A stretch of 64,000 nucleotides of DNA from assembly GCF_013368755.1 (NCBI RefSeq), contig NC_049564.1:4224001-4288000 (forward strand), given 5' to 3'. The position numbers were made by a program, and so were the translations under genes. This DNA is from Talaromyces rugulosus. Lineage: Eukaryota; Ascomycota; Eurotiomycetes; Eurotiales; Trichocomaceae. Below the pieces are notes generated by a model that saw only the letters and a list, made by a program, of their open reading frames with translations, did not search any database and was not told the origin of the DNA. Of this stretch, positions 58,404-64,000 are shown piece after piece (the stretch's first letter is position 1; each line of letters begins with the position of its first letter).

Positions 58404-59186
58404 ATGAAGGTCCTCAGTGCAGCTACAGTTCTAACGCTCTCCACCCTCTCGCTGGCCGCACCGGCGAGCGAAAAGCGTGAGATCAGCACAGAGGTTCACA
58501 CCACTCCCCCGCAATTTTTGATCGAGGAGACCAGTGCTAGTACTGCCGACGTGCCCGAGTACCATTCTCAACTGACCACCAACTGGGCTGGAGCCGTCAT
58601 CAACAAAGGCGGCTACACTCAGGCGACCGGAAAGTTCAAAGTCCCCGCCGCGCAAATGCCCCCCGGCGGAGATCCCAACACAAACTATTGCGCTTCCATG
58701 TGGGTTGGGATTCAGAGCGACTGCAATTCCCTTTTGCAGGCTGGTGTTGATGCATGCATTAAGAATGGCGAGAATACGTACCGCGCGTGGTATGAATGGT
58801 TCCCGAAAGGATCGGTAGCGTACGAGGGTCTCGAAGTTAAAGAGGGTGACGAGATTGAAGTCTGGATTGAGACTACTTCCGATACCGACGGCACGACTAC
58901 CCTCAATAATCTGTCGAGTAAGAAGGTGATGACACAAAGCTTCACAGGTGAGGCGCCCCTATGCAACAGGTCGGCCGAGTGGATTGTCGAGGACTTTATG
59001 TCCGGTGGATCCGTTCCTTTCTCGAACTTTGGCACCGTGGAATTCACCGATGCCTATGCTGATCAGAACGGTCAAACGGTCACTACCGATGGAGGATTCC
59101 TGATGGATATTAAGCAGAGCGACAAGCAATTGACCCAAAGCACCAACTCTGGCCAATATGTTACTGTCCAGTACATAGCGGCATAG
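58404..59186 (+). CDS. Secreted glutamic peptidase (eqolisin, family G1)
   Basis: A single exon encoding 260 residues. The signal peptide is about residues 1-19 (KVLSAATVLTLSTLSLAAP), followed by a short propeptide ending near the KR at 24-25 or further downstream. The mature enzyme starts around NWAGAV (60-65). Catalytic residues fit Q112 in LLQAGVD and E192 in AEWIVEDF, the Gln/Glu dyad of the family. WYEWFP (129-134) is also conserved. These acid-active endopeptidases are secreted by Aspergillus and relatives for extracellular protein digestion. Length is usual for the family. Confidence 0.95.
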   Translation: MKVLSAATVLTLSTLSLAAPASEKREISTEVHTTPPQFLIEETSASTADVPEYHSQLTTNWAGAVINKGGYTQATGKFKVPAAQMPPGGDPNTNYCASMWVGIQSDCNSLLQAGVDACIKNGENTYRAWYEWFPKGSVAYEGLEVKEGDEIEVWIETTSDTDGTTTLNNLSSKKVMTQSFTGEAPLCNRSAEWIVEDFMSGGSVPFSNFGTVEFTDAYADQNGQTVTTDGGFLMDIKQSDKQLTQSTNSGQYVTVQYIAA

Positions 59187-59582
59187 ATCTAAGCCGCATT
59201 TGACCTGTGCAGTTTTCAACCTTTCGACTTTATAGAAATATAGAAATAAATAAGGTTATATACGTTGAGAGCTTGTAAAATACATTAAGATTGATGTATT
59301 GATGATGATTATTGAAGATAGACGAGGTCCAGAGGTTTCTACCGACGAGCCGAGGCTTAAAAGCTCTGGCGGGGGCCGTGGGGCCAGGCCGCCAATCAGA
59401 GCGATACTCAATACGGCCGTAAAATGCTACCCCAGAGTTCTGCGGTCGTTATTTGCTCCGCAACGTCCACTTTAACAAATTATTATTAAAGCACACGTCT
59501 TGCAGGAATCTGGTTGAAGCGACATATATTCGATTTATTTGTGTCCTCGTTGATATTGTGAAACCTGTTCCGCAACTCGATA
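59187..59582. other. Short intergenic
   Basis: 3' UTR of the peptidase and promoter of the reductase gene; nothing else seen. Confidence 0.45.
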
Positions 59583-60857
59583 ATGTCGCTCCCAAAGTCG
59601 GAATACATCAGTGACGTCTGGAAAGATGGCCTGTTCAGTACGCCCACATCTGCTCCCTTCTCTCTCACGCGCGCCCATATCAACACACTAACAATATCGT
59701 CCTTTAGAGAACAAAGTGGTATTTTGCACTGGTGGAGGCGGGACAATCTGCAGTGCCCAGGTCCGCGCCCTCGTCCACCTAGGCGCCGATGCTTGCATTG
59801 TCGGCCGAAATGTCGAAAAGACGGAGAAGATGGCCAAGAGCATTGCGACTGCACGCAGCGGAGCTAAAGTTATTGGTATTGGAAATGTGGACGTGCGCAA
59901 GTATGAGCACTTGGAGGCTGCCGTGGAGCGTTGCGCCAAAGAGTTGGGTGGTGTTGATTTTGTGATGTGTGTATATGCCTTTTTTTCTCTTTTTTTTTTC
60001 TGTCTCTGTTTCTAACTTTTGCTATTTTGTCAGTGCCGGTGCTGCTGGAAACTTTCTTGCCTCGATCAATCAACTGTCGGTCAACGCCTTCAAGTCGGTA
60101 ATGGACATTGATGTGTTGGGCTCTTACCACACGGCCAAGGCGACACTCCCATACTTGAAGGAATCAGCGGCAAAACATCGTGTGGACTCGAATTCATGTG
60201 AGTAGCCGCCTTTACGATTGATTATATCGGCTATTAACTATCGGCCGTAGTGCAAGCCTCTCCGCTAGGCACAGGTGGCAGGATTATATTCATCAGTGCT
60301 ACGATCCACTACACCGGTATCCCATTTCAAACACACGTGGCTGTTGCCAAAGCCGGAATCGATGCCTTGTCACACAATATAGCCCTGGAATTCGGTCCTC
60401 TGGGAATCACGTCTAATATCATTGCCCCCGGGCCCATCGCCAACACCGAGGTGAGTGCATCGACTAGAAGGCGTTATAACTAAGGCTGTTTACTAATATT
60501 TGATATAAAAATACAGGGTGTCGATCGACTCCTTCCCAGTGATGTCAAACAGGAGGCTATCAAATCGCAGCCTCTCGGACGATTCGGATCAGTAAGAGAT
60601 ATTGCCGATGCCACAGTCTATCTGTTCTCCGACAGTGGAAGCTATGTTTCTGGACAGGTGCTGGTTGGTATGTTTTCAGAGGCCTCTGCTTATGGAATCT
60701 TTTTTTTTTTTTCGAACATTACTGACCTAGTCGCGCAGTGGATGGTGCTTCATGGCGCATGCCAAGTGGGTCGATTGGATCCAGCCTCAAATACCCTGAC
60801 TTTCTGCTTTCGGGCGAGGCTGTGGCCAATGTTAAGGGAAATAAGTCCAAGCTGTGA
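59583..60857 (+). CDS. SPS19: Peroxisomal 2,4-dienoyl-CoA reductase
   Basis: Six exons: 59583-59637, 59708-59966, 60034-60197, 60251-60450, 60517-60667 and 60739-60857, giving 948 nt and 315 residues in frame. It is a short-chain dehydrogenase fold: VVFCTGGGGTICSAQVRAL for NADPH binding, then AGAAGNFLA, GGRIIFISAT and AKAGIDALSHNIALEFGPLGI. The phrase GAAGNFLA is typical of the DECR/Sps19 group. The protein ends in SKL, a classical PTS1 signal for peroxisomes. It reduces 2,4-dienoyl-CoA intermediates during beta-oxidation of unsaturated fatty acids. Confidence 0.94.
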
Positions 60858-61552
60858 GAGTTTTGGCAAAAATGATATATCTTGTGATTAGATGTTGGCT
60901 GGTCTATGCCGCTCTCAGTGCCTACATAGGAGGTATGGCGATGTAAATAGCCTGTATTTAGATTTCTTCATGCTTGATGCTGCATTATGTTTCTTCATTT
61001 ATTTCTCCTGTTTTTCTCTCTCCATGCAAATAATCAAATACTAAAGAACGCTACAAACCTATCGCAGATTTATTTATTGTCATACGTGAAACACCTCGTC
61101 ACCAGGCTTACGTCACGGGCACACGATGATATTCCGTATTGGGCGATGGCGCCTTGCCGCTTTATGGTTCCGCCACTGTAGTGACCGGGCCGCCCGCCTT
61201 GCCGCCAGACTCAATGCAGTTCTTAGAGCAGCGTGTCTTTGCTTCCCAATAAGAACTAGTCTGTCTCCACTAGGCCAATTAGACAATACAGGGCGGGGGC
61301 CTTGGCGCCAATAGGGCTGCCAGCCGTGTATCAATAATCATAATGGGCGGGCTTACGTATGTCCCTCCGCCCCCTTCCATAGTCATATTTAGGTACTCGC
61401 CTGCCTTACCCGCGCTTCAACCTCACATCACCAACCCATAAACCAACCATCACGACGTCCCCTTCATTTCAAGGGTCCCTTTTTCTCATACCAAAGTCTC
61501 TCTCTACCGTTATTTTTCATTGTTTCTATCTCGTCCATAGCGATCAGCTGCC
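60858..61552 (+). promoter_or_regulatory. Intergenic, promoter of the His-rich membrane protein
   Basis: No gene is visible. A pyrimidine-rich leader (about 61430-61550) precedes the next ATG. Confidence 0.45.
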
Positions 61553-62731
61553 ATGTATGCCCGGTCGCTGTTGGCCGTCAGTGCCTTGTCACTAAACGCT
61601 GCTGCCTTCTTGGTTGTGCCCGAAGTCCTCCCACCTCTCGAAGGCGAGAACGCCCCTTTGCCTCACATTTCCCATGCGGTCGACACACAACATGCCCATA
61701 CTGAGCAAATCCAACTTGCCTGTGATGAATGTCCCTTCCCAACGGCCAGCTCCGATGGTCTAGTCAGCTGGTCTTCTGACACCAAATCGTCGTTGGTAAG
61801 TCCCCTGGAAACCTTCATGAAGAGGAAGATTCAAACTAACATGCAATGCTAGGAATTCGACTTCTCTACTGAAGATGGCAAGCTTTTCGTGAACGATGCC
61901 CTCGTCTTCCCCCCACTCCCTAACGTCCCGGTTGATGTGAAGGCTGTGCAGCGGAGGGACGCGGATGGCGAGACCACCGAGCCTCTGAACCTAGGATTCG
62001 CTCTCGTGGCTGTCCCTCTGGCTCCTCCACAGGACGACATGGAGCTGATGCAAATCCGATTTTCGCCGCTCGACATTGAAGGACATCCAGTGCCCCTTGA
62101 TACAATCAGCCTTACCGTCGTCAAGACAGGATCCGGCGACCTTTTGATCGCACGAACTGAGATTGAGCCCCCGGCTGGCCAAGATGATCACGAGTCGTGG
62201 GAGCAGTGCAACGGCGAGGCCCGATGCCTGAGACGCCTGGTCTTTGTCCGTATCCAAGCCTTGGTCCAGTCGGCCAAAGCACACATGATGAACTTGAAGG
62301 CAAAGCTCATGTTCGGCGGCAAGGGCTGCCACGGAAAGTCTCGCCCCGGTCACATGAAGCATGGCCACCATGATCTCGAAAACGCCAGCAGCGAACATAA
62401 CCACCCTCACCACATGGGCCCCAACGGCCACGCCCACCACCATCGCCATGGTTGGCACCGCACCTTCTTGCGTATTGTTCGTTTCATCGTGGTTCCTGCC
62501 ATTCTGGGTGTTCTCGCTGGTCTTGCTGCTAGCGCCGTCGGAATGATCGTCGGCCAGCTCATCGTTTTCGTCTGGGCGCGCTTCCGCCGCAACACCACTA
62601 CCCAATCTACCTCGACTCTCGAGCAAGGAACTGTCTCGGAGAAGGAAATTCTCATGGCCCAAGATGCCCAGGCTGATGATCTTCCACCATACAGCGACGA
62701 AGAGCAGACTCCTCCCGCAGACACCAAGTGA
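61553..62731 (+). CDS. Secretory-pathway single-pass protein with His-rich loop, function unknown
   Basis: Two exons: 61553-61795 and 61853-62731, giving 1122 nt and 373 residues in frame. The signal peptide is about 1-18 (YARSLLAVSALSLNAAAF). A lumenal/extracellular domain has a CDECPFP motif. A His/Gly/Lys-rich stretch follows (about 255-305, with HNHPHHMGPNGHAHHHRHGWH). Then comes one membrane helix (FIVVPAILGVLAGLAASAVGMIVGQLIVFVWA) and a cytosolic tail containing DDLPPYSDEE, a PY-type motif for ubiquitin-ligase recognition. I recognise it as a conserved but uncharacterised fungal protein type. The histidines suggest metal binding, without proof. Confidence 0.85.
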
Positions 62732-63505
62732 GAGGATATATAATTGCATTGGGCGACCTGTGAAGACGCCATCTATACTGTTCAATAAGCTATTCCAAGC
62801 ATGGATTATTATATGTGGGGTTTTTTCTGGATTAGGAGCACTTGGGATAGGCGAAAACTTTGTCTAGTCATTCACTTTCATTTTATTGGTTTTCTATAAT
62901 CTCGGTAGCTACACGGTTGTCTGGTAACCGCCATAGCTGCTGGGACACATGTCATTAGTTGTACTATTTCATAAGACTGCAATCAATCTATTTTCAGTGA
63001 AACCACTAGACGGACTGTGAAGCAGCTAACTTTAATAGTAAGTTGATAGTTAAAAGAGTTAAGAGGCTTAGACCTGAGTCACTCACTGTCCAGTGTTGAT
63101 ATTCAGGGCCAAGAAAGTGCACGTGACTGTACAGAGTGTCCAATCAACGCCCGTCCCGGGGGGCGTGGGACCCACCCTGGTGCAGCATGACTGGCGCTGG
63201 TTGGCTTGTCGACCTTCACCTGCTGACGGCGTGTAATGTTGCTCGCTCTCCTCCACCAAGAACCGGCCAGAAGGAAGCATGTCGGCACTGTCCACAGAAT
63301 CATGAATTGACGTTTCCGCCTCGCATTATTGATTGTAACATACCGGGCTATATTCCTTGCTCCTGTCGCGCCCAAGAGGGCTCGTCCTAGTCAGGCCCTT
63401 CTCCGCTCCCCGGGAACCTGTTGAACCACACCTATTTCGCCGGACAACCACCAGCTCGGTGATACGTCCAGACAGAGTACAACTACCCACACACTTTTAC
63501 GAATC
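62732..63505 (+). promoter_or_regulatory. Intergenic, promoter of the GRAM/TBC gene
   Basis: No gene is visible; 3' UTR sequence, then a probable promoter. Confidence 0.45.
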
Positions 63506-64000
63506 ATGTTCCAATTCTCGTCCTTTGTCCAAAAGGCTCAGTCGTTCATTGACCCCGCGAATTTCAGCCTCCCGACGATATCGTCCTCCGATCGCAACCC
63601 CTCCAAAGCCTCTCTCTTCCGCCAGCAGTTTCGCCTTCCAGATTCCCAAAACCCGCTACAAGAGATTACTGCAGACTTGATCCTTCCGATTCCCAGGCCG
63701 CCTGCAACAAGTACCCATGGAGAACGCTCTCGGGAAGCAGACCGGGCTGGCAACCGCTATACCGGTCGCCTGCATTTGAGTGAGCGCTTCCTCTGTTTTT
63801 CCACCCAGCCAACCAGTTTTATACCCTCTGCCAGTCACAGTTTGTCGACGACATTTACTGGGCAAACTCATGGCACCGGCCCGTCTGGAAATGGCTTCAC
63901 AATTCCGCTGTGTTCCATTCGCCGTGTGGAACGATTGAATAGTCTCAGCCATGTCTTTTCTCTCGCTTTAACAACTTGGAACGGGGCTTTGGGGAAACAT
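63506..64000 (+). CDS. GRAM/TBC-domain Rab GTPase-activating protein, 5' part
   Basis: The frame is open from the ATG at 63506 to the right edge, 165 codons, and continues outside. The N-terminus MFQFSSFVQKAQSFIDP, then DRNPSKASLFRQQFRLPDSQNPLQEI, and the GRAM-like segment GRLHLSERFLCFSTQPTSF with PLCSIRRVERL are those of fungal Gyp2/MDR1-type proteins. In these a GRAM domain precedes the TBC catalytic domain. The catalytic part is not in the window, so the GAP activity is inferred from the family. Confidence 0.8.
   Translation, partial: MFQFSSFVQKAQSFIDPANFSLPTISSSDRNPSKASLFRQQFRLPDSQNPLQEITADLILPIPRPPATSTHGERSREADRAGNRYTGRLHLSERFLCFSTQPTSFIPSASHSLSTTFTGQTHGTGPSGNGFTIPLCSIRRVERLNSLSHVFSLALTTWNGALGKH

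Noticed and set aside
1..64000. CRISPR arrays, insertion sequences, bacterial operons, tRNA or rRNA genes
   Set aside because: The sequence is fungal nuclear DNA; I saw no repeat arrays, transposase frames or cloverleaf candidates, though a tRNA search program was not available.

Overview
The window looks like genomic DNA of a filamentous ascomycete, most likely in Eurotiales (Aspergillus/Penicillium relatives). Genes lie on both strands and carry short introns (mostly 50-110 bp, GT-AG). Zn2Cys6 regulators and Pezizomycotina-type secondary metabolism genes are present, and the housekeeping proteins are fungal in character. Exon boundaries were worked out by hand. Nearly every multi-exon model below closes in frame with a whole number of codons, and exceptions are stated.

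Layout. (1) 0-8.4 kb, accessory: the 3' end of a sugar/quinate-type MFS transporter, a membrane-anchored ATP-grasp-like enzyme, a phytanoyl-CoA-dioxygenase-family oxygenase, a Zn2Cys6 regulator and a hexapeptide-repeat O-acetyltransferase. This may be a small biosynthetic cluster without a PKS or NRPS. (2) 9.1-19.8 kb, conserved block: MARVEL membrane protein, Sec72, copper amine oxidase, CAF1/POP2 deadenylase, complex I subunit NDUFB3 and the ribosome-assembly WD40 protein SQT1. (3) 20.6-44.5 kb, polyketide cluster: an aminoglycoside-phosphotransferase-fold protein, a 4CL-like acyl-CoA ligase, a 14-TM-type MFS exporter, a LovC-like trans-enoyl reductase, a P450, a rhodopsin-like membrane protein, a 2980-residue LovB-type highly reducing PKS (KS-AT-DH-MT-inactive ER-KR-ACP-C) and a hotdog thioesterase-like protein. 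(4) 45.3-64 kb: a protein combining an SRA/YDG-like region, zinc-finger motifs and an AlkB-type dioxygenase, then a Rho GEF (DEP-DH-PH-CNH), a multispanning membrane protein, a secreted glutamic peptidase, a peroxisomal 2,4-dienoyl-CoA reductase, a single-pass His-rich membrane protein and the 5' end of a GRAM/TBC Rab GAP.

How the genes may work together. In the PKS cluster the synthase would build a reduced chain, with enoyl reduction supplied in trans because its own ER region is degenerate. The P450 would oxidise the product, the MFS would export it, and the ligase and thioesterase-like proteins are candidates for acyl activation or release. The PKS methyltransferase motif and the C-domain active-site motif are both altered, so the product probably differs from the lovastatin type. 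No pathway-specific regulator lies inside this cluster.

The observations I rank highest are the SRA-like/AlkB fusion at 45.3-47.7 kb, the ATP-grasp/dioxygenase cluster at 1.2-8.4 kb with its duplicated 19-bp promoter motif, and the altered catalytic motifs of the PKS.
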